DNA of 38,643 nucleotides from Oscillospiraceae bacterium (GCA_015067245.1 SVMV01000007.1:1-38643); one strand, 5' to 3'. Shown: positions 27,801 to 35,940, numbered from the stretch's first letter. A program made the numbers and translations. The notes: generated by a model not told the origin, from the sequence alone.

Positions 27801-29010
27801 CTTCTGCTGCTGCCTTGGCAGCTTCAATATTTGCAATAACTGTATCTATTGTATCTGTATTTTCATCTGTTACAAAATTTGCAGCTTTAAAACCGTCAAA
27901 AACATCTGCAAGGGTGCTGTCTGCTGCTTTGATAACTGCTACTGATGCATTTTCAAGCGGAGTGCCTGCAAGCTGTGCTTTTATTGTCTGTGCACCTTCA
28001 AGACTTGCTGCAAGCTGACCGATTGCTGTTTTTGCATCGGCAATCCTTGTTTCAAGTTCATTAATCCCCTGCTTTGCGTCTGCTATGCCGTTAATAAGCT
28101 GCTGATATTCGGGCATCATGGTCATAGCCATATAGCCCTGCATTGCTTTTTCCTGACCTTCGTAAAGACCTATATCTGCCTGCAGTTTGCCAACTTCCCC
28201 TGTGATAACAGAAATCTGCGCCATACCTTCGTCCATCTGAACTGAGTATTTTGCAAGTTCTTCAAAACCTTTTTCTTTGCCGTCTTCCAGCTCTTTTTTG
28301 CCGTCTTCCAGCTCTTTTTTGCCGTCTGCAAGTTCCTGTTTGCCGTCTGCAAGCTCCTGTTTGGCTTTGTCAAGGTCTTTTTTTGTTTTGTAAAGCTCGC
28401 CGTCTACAGCCTTAAGGATATCATCGTTTATTGCATCAATCTTTTCCTGATTAAGCTGAATGCTGATATAATCTTCCACCAGACCCGTAACGTCAACGGT
28501 TGCAACGCCGTCTATACGTTCAAGATAAGGGGTAAAATCGTTTTCAATATAGCTGGAAAGCTCTTTTATATCCATGCCGTCCATATCAACGCTAAGCACC
28601 TGCACAGGCAGCATATCTGGGTTTAATTTCATAAGCATAGGGGCCGAGACGGTGTCTTCAAAATAGCCCTCTACCATATCAATACTGCTGCTCATCTCTA
28701 TCATGGCGCTGTCCATATTAACCTTCTGGTTAAATTCCATAATGATAATGGAAGCGTTTTCCATAGAGATACTCTGCATATTTTCCAGACCGCTTGTTGT
28801 GGCAAGCACACTTTCCAGCGGCTGTGTAACGGTGGTTTCCACACGTTCAGGGGAAGCGCCTGGGGCGGTTGTCATAACGATAACGTATGGCAGGTCCATT
28901 TTTGGCAGCAGGTCGGTTTTGAGGCGTGTAAAGGACACGATGCCCAAAACAAACACCAGCACCACTGCAACCAGAACGGTGAACGGTTTTTTAACTGAAA
29001 TTTTTGTCAT
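24868..29010 (-). CDS. RND-family (HAE1-like) efflux transporter with large coiled-coil insertion
   Basis: RND features (VKKPFTVLVAVVLVFVLGI, LPKMDLPYVIVMTTAPGASPERVE, GLALAVGMLVDNSIVVIENIFR, VGVVVNNGIVFIDY-like); residues ~200-555 replaced or extended by a coiled coil. Confidence 0.95.
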   Translation of the reverse strand: MTKISVKKPFTVLVAVVLVFVLGIVSFTRLKTDLLPKMDLPYVIVMTTAPGASPERVETTVTQPLESVLATTSGLENMQSISMENASIIIMEFNQKVNMDSAMIEMSSSIDMVEGYFEDTVSAPMLMKLNPDMLPVQVLSVDMDGMDIKELSSYIENDFTPYLERIDGVATVDVTGLVEDYISIQLNQEKIDAINDDILKAVDGELYKTKKDLDKAKQELADGKQELADGKKELEDGKKELEDGKEKGFEELAKYSVQMDEGMAQISVITGEVGKLQADIGLYEGQEKAMQGYMAMTMMPEYQQLINGIADAKQGINELETRIADAKTAIGQLAASLEGAQTIKAQLAGTPLENASVAVIKAADSTLADVFDGFKAANFVTDENTDTIDTVIANIEAAKAAAEAGLVQMEELLAQTKATLAGLEKTKAEMLAPIVAAGLTEDRLADPSATLAQIAQNKAEAQADLIDANALKESLTKEVNKIKKLAEELEKGQMEAVSGIAVGEAQIASAEIELEKIEAELENAEKQLEDGIEQFEKAKKDALRQANIDSLVTQAMISNILTAQNFSMPAGYIMLGDERVTVKVGEKFSDLESLKNLLLVDMDMDGVDPIYLKDVATVEIKDNSGDSFVKINGNDGIVLSLNKSSVASTSEVSESVTKAIKELEEKTPGLHVTTLMDQGDYIGMIVDSVLSNLIYGGIIALLVLIIFLKSARPTMIIGMSIPLSVLVAIVAMYFTDVTLNIISLSGLALAVGMLVDNSIVVIENIFRLRSMGYSAVKAAVVGTKQVGGAIAASTLTTICVFLPIVFTEGLTRQIFTDMGLTIGYVLVASLVVALTFVPCLASKVLGEKNDVTPKFMIKITNLYEKALRLNLKHKWFVIVLSVGLLALSVFNALSMPMAFIPAMDGPQMTMTLSVPGTTSDEDLYEQGWDIAQKVQNVQDVDTVAVMSEGTSVASMTSSAENNKTLSFYVVMTEKRTLSNVEVGTLIEEALPEYKDSLSVTTESIDMSALGGSGFSVAVKGNDFDKLGEISADIAAELEKIDGIAKADDGSGERSNELRIEINKEAAMKKGLTTAQVYQKVAEALTEETTTTTFTFNNKDLDGYITSDTAYSRDTIENLKIASVVDEDGDEEITTLGQVATITTAQSPQSINRDNQSRTYTVTATFENGVNTTLVSRQAEAAMENFELPDGYQIDVGGENQMVMEMMGDMALMILLAIVFIYLIMVAQFQSLRSPFIVLFTIPLAFTGGLLALQLTNTVLSIVSMIGFLVLTGVVVNNGIVFIDYVNQLRAEGMELYDALVQTGKDRIRPILMTALTTILAMSTMAIGVGMGAEMSQGMAIVSIGGLAYATLLTLFLVPSLYAIMHKKPLKVIDVDFEDEE
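28275..28363 (-). repeat. Tandem 21-bp coding repeat (7-aa ELxDGKx units)
   Basis: ELADGKQ-ELADGKK-ELEDGKK-ELEDGKE. Confidence 0.85.
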
Positions 29011-29183
29011 AAGTTTTTTCCTTTTTGCTTGTTGTTTCTATATAAGGTGTGTCAAAAGCACTTTCTCTCCCTCAATCAGCCTTGCTGACAGCTCCCTCGT
29101 CAGAGAGAGTCACATATAAACGGTCATATTTTCTGACATTTTATCAAAAAACTGAAAAAATGAAAATTTGGCGCACCAAAACT

Positions 29184-29199
29184 GACCGACCAGTCGGTC
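29184..29199. promoter_or_regulatory. TetR-type operator upstream of RND-tetR operon
   Basis: Perfect palindrome GACCGAC-ca-GTCGGTC. Confidence 0.75.
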
Positions 29200-29278
29200 G
29201 GCTTGTTTTTAGTATACTACCTTTTATATTTTATGCAACAGTTTTCACATAAATTTCGTAGAAAATTCACTATAAAAA

Positions 29279-29300
29279 AACGGGCAGGTAATACCCGCCC
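29279..29300 (-). terminator. Terminator of the RHH small ORF
   Basis: minus strand GGGCGGGTattaCCTGCCCGTTTTTTT. Confidence 0.8.
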
Positions 29301-29311
29301 ATACAGAACAA

Positions 29312-29482
29312 CTATTCTTTTTCCAGTTCAATTTTGCCGTGTTCTTTTTCGAAAGATTTGATGCAGTCACGGATAAGTATATTTATCTGACTGTTGGCCG
29401 AACGGCCTTCATACTCTGAAACAAAGTGTAATTTATGCAGCATTTCTTCTTCTATTCTTACAGATAAACTTTTAATAGACAT
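29312..29482 (-). CDS. Arc/MetJ-type ribbon-helix-helix DNA-binding protein (56 aa)
   Basis: Manual translation MSIKSLSVRIEEEMLHKLHFVSEYEGRSANSQINILIRDCIKSFEKEHGKIELEKE*; RBS ggag; missed by the ORF track (<60 aa). Confidence 0.88.
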   Translation of the reverse strand: MSIKSLSVRIEEEMLHKLHFVSEYEGRSANSQINILIRDCIKSFEKEHGKIELEKE

Positions 29483-29612
29483 AAATACACTCCACAGTAA
29501 ACATATTATAAAATCATAATATATCCAAAAATTACCTTATTGTATCAAATAGCTATAAAATATATCTAAAATGACGTCACCCAGACGTCGATAATTTTTA
29601 AGGAGATTTGTT

Positions 29613-29765
29613 ATGGATATTTACAAGGAAATGTATTTAAAATTATTCAATTCGGTTACAACAGCCATAAGGGCAATGGAGTGCAAAAACTATAACTGGG
29701 CGATAACCGAGCTTAAAACCGCCCAGCAGAAATGCGAAGAAATGTTTGTGGAAAAGGGAGACTGA
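29613..29765 (+). CDS. 50-aa small protein of unknown function
   Basis: MDIYKEMYLKLFNSVTTAIRAMECKNYNWAITELKTAQQKCEEMFVEKGD*; strong RBS aaggag; amphipathic helical. Confidence 0.65.
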   Translation: MDIYKEMYLKLFNSVTTAIRAMECKNYNWAITELKTAQQKCEEMFVEKGD

Positions 29766-29809
29766 TTTGCAGTGAGCAGATATTGTTTTTTCCGCAAGCA
29801 AGCAAGTCT

Positions 29810-29977
29810 TTTTTTGACCTTGTCAAAAATGAACAAAGGTGTTTGAGGATGAGCAAAATCGAAGATTTTGGTGTATCCGAGTTCTTTGTTCAAAGACCTT
29901 GCGGCTGTGAAAGGAAGGCGGGGTCCGCTGCGTCGCAATCAGCGCCACTTTTGGATACTTTTGGTGTCAAAAGTATC
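29810..29977 (+). repeat. Dispersed structured repeat (fullest copy)
   Basis: Shares TTTTTTGACCTTGTCAAAA and CTTTTGGATACTTTTG with the 4051..4120 complement, and its right part with 12289..12342. Confidence 0.7.
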
Positions 29978-30026
29978 ATGCGTAAGCATCATTATCCTTT
30001 TTGCAAAAAAATATCTGTAAACAAAA

Positions 30027-30064
30027 AAGTTTTCCACAATGGTTTTATCCAAAGTGGAAAACTT
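30027..30064 (-). terminator. Terminator of the rpmH-rnpA-yidD-yidC-jag operon
   Basis: AAGTTTTCCAC...GTGGAAAACTT with T-run on the minus strand. Confidence 0.85.
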
Positions 30065-30089
30065 GTTTTTCTTTTAATTTTATTAAAAA

Positions 30090-31115
30090 TTAAAGTTCAA
30101 TTTTACCGTACAGACCTGTAGAACCAAAATCGCCAAGGTCGTCAACAAGTTTTGTTTCTCTTGTTTTCTGTACCTGTGGTGCAGGTTTTTCTTTTCTGTC
30201 ACGGCCGCCTTTGCCTTTGCCGCCCTTGCGGTCGGAAGAAGGTTTTGCTTTGCGTGGGTTTGTTGGATAGATAACAACCTTGCGGTTGCTGCCTTCTCCC
30301 TTGCTTTCGCTTTTCACGCCGCTGATTTCGCTTACTGTTGCGTGAATGATGCGTCTTTCGTAAGGGTTCATTGGTTCAAAAGAGTAGCTGCGGCCGCTTT
30401 TGTTAACCTTTGCTGCCATTTTCTTTGCCATTGCAACAAGGTCTTTTTCACGTTTCTGACGGTAGTCAGCAACATCAACGCTGATTTTTTCGTCGCTGTC
30501 TTCAAAGCGGTTGGATGCAAGGGAAGTAAGGTAGCTTAAAGCTTCCATTGTTTCGCCTTTGCGGCCGATAAGGCAGCCTGCATCTTCGCCTACAATTTTG
30601 ATGATATAGCCTGTCTGTGTTTTTACGATGCGGAATTCTGCTTCTTTATCGTAGAACTGGCCGATAACGCTTTTGATAAATTCAACTGCGTATTTAACCT
30701 TTGCAGATGCATTTTCCAAAGCAATTTCTTCCACAGCTGTTTCTTCTGCTGTTTCTGCTTTAACTTCTTCTTTTGCTTCTGCTTTAGGTTCTTCTTTTTT
30801 TACTTCAGCCTTAACTTCAGCCTTTGGCTGTGGTTTTGGCTGTTTTTTGTTTTCTTTTTTAGCAGGTTTTTCTGCTTTTGTTTCTTTTTTAGGTTCTTCT
30901 TTAACTTCGGCTTTTGGTGCATCAAAGAGAGATTTTACGCTGAATTCTTCTTCAATTTCCATAACCTTAACCTTTGCAGGTTTTTTAAAGAAAAATCTTT
31001 TTTCAGGATACTCCAGCACTTCGCATGTAACCTGTTCTCTTGTAAGAGCAAGTTCTTTGAGAGCAAGGTCGATAGCTTCGTCAACTGTAGCTGCCTGTTT
31101 GATAACTTCTCTCAT
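30090..31115 (-). CDS. jag: Jag/KhpB (SpoIIIJ-associated) RNA-binding protein, KH + R3H
   Basis: Jag_N, Lys/Glu/Ala-rich linker, GCLIGRKGETMEALSYLTSL KH domain, R3H (PMNPYERRIIHATV). Confidence 0.95.
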   Translation of the reverse strand: MREVIKQAATVDEAIDLALKELALTREQVTCEVLEYPEKRFFFKKPAKVKVMEIEEEFSVKSLFDAPKAEVKEEPKKETKAEKPAKKENKKQPKPQPKAEVKAEVKKEEPKAEAKEEVKAETAEETAVEEIALENASAKVKYAVEFIKSVIGQFYDKEAEFRIVKTQTGYIIKIVGEDAGCLIGRKGETMEALSYLTSLASNRFEDSDEKISVDVADYRQKREKDLVAMAKKMAAKVNKSGRSYSFEPMNPYERRIIHATVSEISGVKSESKGEGSNRKVVIYPTNPRKAKPSSDRKGGKGKGGRDRKEKPAPQVQKTRETKLVDDLGDFGSTGLYGKIEL

Positions 31116-32179
31116 TATTTTGCTCCGTATGTTTCTCTTTCTTTAGCGCGTGCTTTTTCAAGACGTGCTGCCTGTTCTTCTGTAAGCTGTTCTTCTTCTG
31201 CCCAGCTGGAACGTGCCTTTTCAAGACGTTTTTTGCCAAGTTCTGCCTGGCTTGCTGTCATTTTGCCGTCAGCGCCTGGTGCAGCTTTTTTGTTGCTTGC
31301 ATTTTTTGCAGCTTTGCGTTTTGCTTTCATTTCTTCTTCAATTTTTGCTTTTTCTTTTTCTGGATCAAAGAAAAGACGAAGGAAGAAGTCTTTGCCGATG
31401 GAAAGTACGCTGGAGTAAATCCAGTAAACTGTAACACCTGCAGGCATTGCAAATGCAAAGTAACCAAACATAACTGTTGTGTAGATTGGCATCCATCTCA
31501 TTGCGCCTTCCATTTTCTGGCCGTTGAGCTTTGTCATGATAATCTGGCTGCCAAGCATGGAAGCAACAGAAAGGATTGGGATAATCCAAAGAAGGCTTGG
31601 TTCTTTGATGGATGGTATCTGTGTAAGGTCAAGACCAAGGAAGGACATGTTGATGTCCTGGATGTAAGCAATCTGGTCTGCAGAAAGAACACTGCCAAAA
31701 GCATCTGGGTTGCTTCTTACTGTTGTAAGGATTGTGGACTGTGGGCTGTAACGTGAGAATGTTGCGCCCAAAGTTGTTGCAATTTCCTGTGCTGCAGCGA
31801 TTGTTGTGTCGCTGAGCTTTGCAAGATGTGTAAGTGGTTCGTAGATAACGTTGATAAGACCAAAAAGAATTGGCAACTGGATAAGCATTGGCAGACAGCC
31901 TGCAGAAGCAGAAATGCCGTTTTCCTGCTGAACACGCATCATCTCTTCCTGACGTTTCTGCATGTTGTTTGCATACTTTTTGTTGATATCGTTGATAAGT
32001 GGCTGGATTGCAGCCATTCTGATGCTGGATTTTTTCTGTTTCCAGTCAAGTGGCAAAAGGATAATTCTTGTCACGAGAGTGAAAAGGAAAAGAGCCAGAC
32101 CGTAGTTTGAAACCATGTCGTAGATAAGTTTCAAAAGCATACCAAGTGGTATTGCGAAGATGTTAAAAATTCCGCCCAT
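31115..32179 (-). CDS. yidC: YidC/Oxa1 membrane protein insertase
   Basis: NYGLALFLFTLVTRIILLPLDWKQKKSS..., GCLPMLIQLPILFGLINVI; oriC synteny. Confidence 0.96.
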   Translation of the reverse strand: MGGIFNIFAIPLGMLLKLIYDMVSNYGLALFLFTLVTRIILLPLDWKQKKSSIRMAAIQPLINDINKKYANNMQKRQEEMMRVQQENGISASAGCLPMLIQLPILFGLINVIYEPLTHLAKLSDTTIAAAQEIATTLGATFSRYSPQSTILTTVRSNPDAFGSVLSADQIAYIQDINMSFLGLDLTQIPSIKEPSLLWIIPILSVASMLGSQIIMTKLNGQKMEGAMRWMPIYTTVMFGYFAFAMPAGVTVYWIYSSVLSIGKDFFLRLFFDPEKEKAKIEEEMKAKRKAAKNASNKKAAPGADGKMTASQAELGKKRLEKARSSWAEEEQLTEEQAARLEKARAKERETYGAK

Positions 32180-32231
32180 ATTTCCTCCGAGCTTTAGTTG
32201 CTTTGTTTATATGCCTGTGGCATATATGCTG

Positions 32232-32468
32232 TTATTTGTTTGTCCACCTGTGTTTAGGTGGCACAGGATCGTATCCGCCTTTGCAAAAAGGGTTGCAGCG
32301 CAGTATGCGCCATGTGCCAAGCACAAGCCCTTTTAATACCCCATGAATTTCGATAGCCTGCATCATATATTCGCTGCAGGTTGGGGCAAAGCGGCAGTTG
32401 TTGCCCAGCAGGGGAGATATACACGCCTTGTAAAATTTAATCGGCAGTATAAAGAGTTTCTTGATCAT
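32232..32468 (-). CDS. yidD: Membrane protein insertion efficiency factor YidD
   Basis: [59 protein letters not shown]. Confidence 0.97.
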   Translation of the reverse strand: MIKKLFILPIKFYKACISPLLGNNCRFAPTCSEYMMQAIEIHGVLKGLVLGTWRILRCNPFCKGGYDPVPPKHRWTNK

Positions 32469-32799
32469 TGTATTTTATCCCTGCTTTGTCCAATAGAGTT
32501 TTAAGCTGTGCCTGTACCTGCTGCTGCTTTACATAAGGTGTTTTGCCACGGGGAACAAGAATGATGTCCACACTTTGTGACATATCAATGTTAAGCCCAC
32601 GCACACTTGCACGCAAAAGGCGGCGCGCACGGTTGCGTTTTACCGCATTGCCTATCTTTTTGCTGCTGGTAACGCCAAAACGTGTAAAGCCATAGCGGTT
32701 TTTGATAACATATACTACTACAAGGCTGCCCACATAGCCTGCACCCTTGCGGTAGGCACGGATAAACTCTTTGTTTTTGTTTACTGCTTTTAATTTCAT
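32437..32799 (-). CDS. rnpA: Ribonuclease P protein component
   Basis: [24 protein letters not shown] RnpA signature. Confidence 0.96.
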   Translation of the reverse strand: MKLKAVNKNKEFIRAYRKGAGYVGSLVVVYVIKNRYGFTRFGVTSSKKIGNAVKRNRARRLLRASVRGLNIDMSQSVDIILVPRGKTPYVKQQQVQAQLKTLLDKAGIKYNDQETLYTAD

Positions 32800-32940
32800 C
32801 TTTACTTCTTTCTTGTTTTAAAAATCCCCGATAATAGAAACAAAGACCACCCATTTGCCAGCCGCTTATGGCTTTTGCACCGGTGGTCCTTTTACTTTTA
32901 TCTTTAGGATTTAGAACAACAAATTTTGTTTAACGATTAA

Positions 32941-33075
32941 TTAAACAGCTAATTTTGCTCTGCCTTTTTTTCTTCTTGCAGCGATAACTTTTCTGCCGTT
33001 TTTGGATGCCATTCTGCCCAAGAAACCGTGAACTTTAGCGCGGGAGCGTTTTTTTGGCTGGTAAGTTCTTTTCAT
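32941..33075 (-). CDS. rpmH: 50S ribosomal protein L34
   Basis: Manual translation [44 protein letters not shown]; missed by the ORF track (<60 aa). Confidence 0.98.
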   Translation of the reverse strand: MKRTYQPKKRSRAKVHGFLGRMASKNGRKVIAARRKKGRAKLAV

Positions 33076-33355
33076 TGTTTTCTTCCTCCTGTTAGTTTTT
33101 TATATGCAAACAGCGCCTTTTGCGCCGCTGCCGACTTATCTGTTGCAGGGCACACTACTCCCTGCAAGTTACAAGTATATAATAAAAAGACAATGATTGT
33201 CAAGCACAAATTTTTGCAAAAAACCTTTATCTGTCTGGGTTTTCCACATTTTTGGCAGATATTGTTGAAAAGTAAAAAAGCATTACAATATGTATTGCTT
33301 TTTTATAAAAATATAATAAAAAATTTATTTATATACAGGATTTATATACAGGAAA

Positions 33356-33380
33356 ACTGCCCTCCTTTTGAGAGGGCAGT
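33356..33380 (-). terminator. Terminator of the adhesin gene
   Basis: ACTGCCCTC-cttttga-GAGGGCAGT, T-run on the minus strand. Confidence 0.8.
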
Positions 33381-33419
33381 CAATCTGATGCGTTAATCAT
33401 AAGATTTCTTTTTCCTTTT

Positions 33420-35678
33420 TTAATTTAGATTGAGTTTTCTGCGTTTGTTGACAAGGATAAGCACTGCATAACCAGAAATAAGGTTTAACAGCAGCAAGAT
33501 TCCTTTTTTAGGACCAGAACTGTCCCCTGTATCAATATTGCCGCCGCCTGTTCCAAGGAAAATTTCTTCTTTTTCTTCCTCTTCTTCAGGGTCATACTTT
33601 GGCTTATCTTCAGGGTCGTCCTTTGGATCATCCTTTGGTTTATCCTCAGGGTCGTCTATCGGATCGTCTGAAGGGTCTTCATCGTTGATTGGTTCAAGGT
33701 CATAGGACATCTGATATTTCCATTCTCTTTCAATCTTTACGTTTGCTTCCTGCACGTCAAATTTAAGATTAACCTTTGCTTTTACATCAACAGCTGCTGT
33801 GCCGCTGCGCTTTGTAACAAAAGTCTGGGATGTTTCGCCATCTTGATAAACATTGCCTTCCTGGTCTGTGTAACCCATTGGTCTGTAGATGTAAACGCCT
33901 TCCTTAAGATGCTGTATACCTTCAAGTGTAAGGTCGAAGGATACATCAGAATTTTCGGCAAGCTTAAGGTCTTTGAATGTGTAGGAGTTTGGATTTTCGC
34001 TGCTTCTGAAAAGCTTTACAAAAATGCTTGCATCGTCGTTGGAATCGTCGCCTGCAATTCGTGCTTTCTGAATTACATTTCCAGCGGAATCCACAATACT
34101 TACAACAAGGTCGTCGTTTTCGCCTGGCTCAACATACAGTGCAAATGTAAGGTCTACATTGTAAACATCGTTGTCGTTATTGGCGTCTGTATTTACAGCT
34201 TTGTGCTCTTCAGACTGGGATTTCTGACCAACTGTTATGCTTAAATCTTTTATAAACTTGTCTTCGTTGATGATTTCTGTGCTTTCCTGATTATTTTCCT
34301 GTGCTTCCTCTGCAGACATTGTACCTTTTATAAGGTATTCATACAGTGCATTGATGCGGGCCGCCGCTGCTGCCTTTTCACTGTTGGAGGAATCTGTATT
34401 GGATGCTATAAAATCGTACAGTTTGCCTTCCTGGTTGCCGTAGCGCCAGATAGCCATCTGTGTTGCATTTGCAGCTTCTCTTGCTGTCAGCTTGGAGAAA
34501 TCAATGTCAGGATAAAGTGCATTGCCATCTTCGTCCTTTGCGTTTTTCATCATTTCGATAACAGCTTTAAGGCTTTCTGTGTTTTCGTCAACAGAAACCG
34601 ATGTCTGTCCTTCTGCAGGTTTTTCAAATGTGTATCCGTTGAGAACAATATAACGCAGGTGGTCTTCGGCAAGTGTGCCGTCCTCTGTGTCAGGATAGTA
34701 ACCACTGTCTTCCAGGTTTGCAAGACGGTAAAGAACATCTGTGCCGCTCAGCTCATCCTGCAAAGGTTTTGCTGGCACGTTTGTGCTTTCGTCAATACAA
34801 TATGCTGTGTCAAAAAGGGTATCATCTGTTTTGTCGTTCGGTGTGCCGTTGATATCCGCAATTGTAATCTGTCTTGCAGAATATTGGCTTATCCAGTTTT
34901 CACTGTCGGCAGGTTTATAGTAAAACACTATAGAACTGTCATTTTCAGGATGATTACTGGATACAAAACGATAGTCATAACCATCACCAAGATTGCTTTG
35001 ACTATAGTCACCTTCGGTTATTTCCACGCCTGTTGCATCTGCATCTGCAGTAACAACACGGTCTGTCTGTCCTGTAACTGTCTGGTTGTCATAAATTCTG
35101 CCGTAATCGCCGTAAACTGAATTCTCGCCTGTCATTTCAACAGGCTGGTCAAGAATAACTTCACCTGTGGCTTCGTCTGTTGGCGATCCGTCAGGCAACA
35201 GACCTGCATCTTCCGATGCAGAAGGATTTTCAACCTCTTCTCCTTCTTTTATAAGGTCTATCGTAACTTCAGGGGCATTTTCCGTACCGTCGGATTCTGC
35301 TTTGTATGTGTAAGAACCTTCAAGCGTGTCGGAAACTGTCTGTGTGCCGTCAGGGTTTACTGTTGAAGAACCTTCTTCTCTTTCTTTGTATACAACCTCT
35401 GCACCCTCTGGAGTTACAACTCCGCCAGGCTGGGTTTCGGTCACTCTTGTTACTTCGCCAGGATTGGCTGGGTTTTCTGTTATTGTAACTGTAACTTCTA
35501 CATTTTCTCCCTCAACCTGAACGCTGCTTTCAAAAACCTGAGGCTGTGCACCTTCGTCTGCAGAATCAGGCGGTGTTTGGTCTGCAAAAGCTGCAACTGG
35601 AAGCACTGTTACAAGCAGCATTGCCGACACCACCAGAGAGATGGTCTTTTTAAAAAGGCTTTTAAAATATTTTTTCAT
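33420..35678 (-). CDS. Surface adhesin with thioester domain (TED), C-terminal wall/membrane anchor
   Basis: Signal peptide MKKYFKSLFKKTISLVVSAMLLVTVLPVAAFA; AYCIDE ... TQMAIWRYGN thioester Cys/Gln pair; acidic Pro/Asp repeat stalk; C-terminal NIDTGDSS-TM-KRRK. Confidence 0.88.
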   Translation of the reverse strand: MKKYFKSLFKKTISLVVSAMLLVTVLPVAAFADQTPPDSADEGAQPQVFESSVQVEGENVEVTVTITENPANPGEVTRVTETQPGGVVTPEGAEVVYKEREEGSSTVNPDGTQTVSDTLEGSYTYKAESDGTENAPEVTIDLIKEGEEVENPSASEDAGLLPDGSPTDEATGEVILDQPVEMTGENSVYGDYGRIYDNQTVTGQTDRVVTADADATGVEITEGDYSQSNLGDGYDYRFVSSNHPENDSSIVFYYKPADSENWISQYSARQITIADINGTPNDKTDDTLFDTAYCIDESTNVPAKPLQDELSGTDVLYRLANLEDSGYYPDTEDGTLAEDHLRYIVLNGYTFEKPAEGQTSVSVDENTESLKAVIEMMKNAKDEDGNALYPDIDFSKLTAREAANATQMAIWRYGNQEGKLYDFIASNTDSSNSEKAAAAARINALYEYLIKGTMSAEEAQENNQESTEIINEDKFIKDLSITVGQKSQSEEHKAVNTDANNDNDVYNVDLTFALYVEPGENDDLVVSIVDSAGNVIQKARIAGDDSNDDASIFVKLFRSSENPNSYTFKDLKLAENSDVSFDLTLEGIQHLKEGVYIYRPMGYTDQEGNVYQDGETSQTFVTKRSGTAAVDVKAKVNLKFDVQEANVKIEREWKYQMSYDLEPINDEDPSDDPIDDPEDKPKDDPKDDPEDKPKYDPEEEEEKEEIFLGTGGGNIDTGDSSGPKKGILLLLNLISGYAVLILVNKRRKLNLN

Positions 35679-35940
35679 AAAATCCCTCCTTAACATAAAG
35701 TTAGATACATAGTCGTTAATGTATTAACAATGGTTGGTATGTTTTACATGCCAGCACGTTGCTTCGCTTTTTTTTATTAGGGCTGTGTAAGAAGCTTTAC
35801 GTACGGGGGGTAAATTTTTATTTTGTTTTGTTTTTTCAGAAATACAGTTGACAGATAATACCAGGACAGATAATTAACTTTTGCTGCAAGGGATTTTCTG
35901 CTGTTTCAGATGATATTTTTCGGTGGTACCTCCCACCTTT

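Noticed and set aside
26998-27945. 315-aa and 236-aa plus-strand ORFs within 26998..28018
   Set aside because: Antisense shadows of the RND coiled-coil region; low-complexity Cys/Phe or Ser/Ala composition
35922-35937. GGTGGTACC on the plus strand as a T-box antiterminator core
   Set aside because: No specifier stem or terminator follows on the plus strand; it is ~540 bp from dnaA, and the sequence is better explained as the 5' hairpin of the minus-strand adhesin transcript
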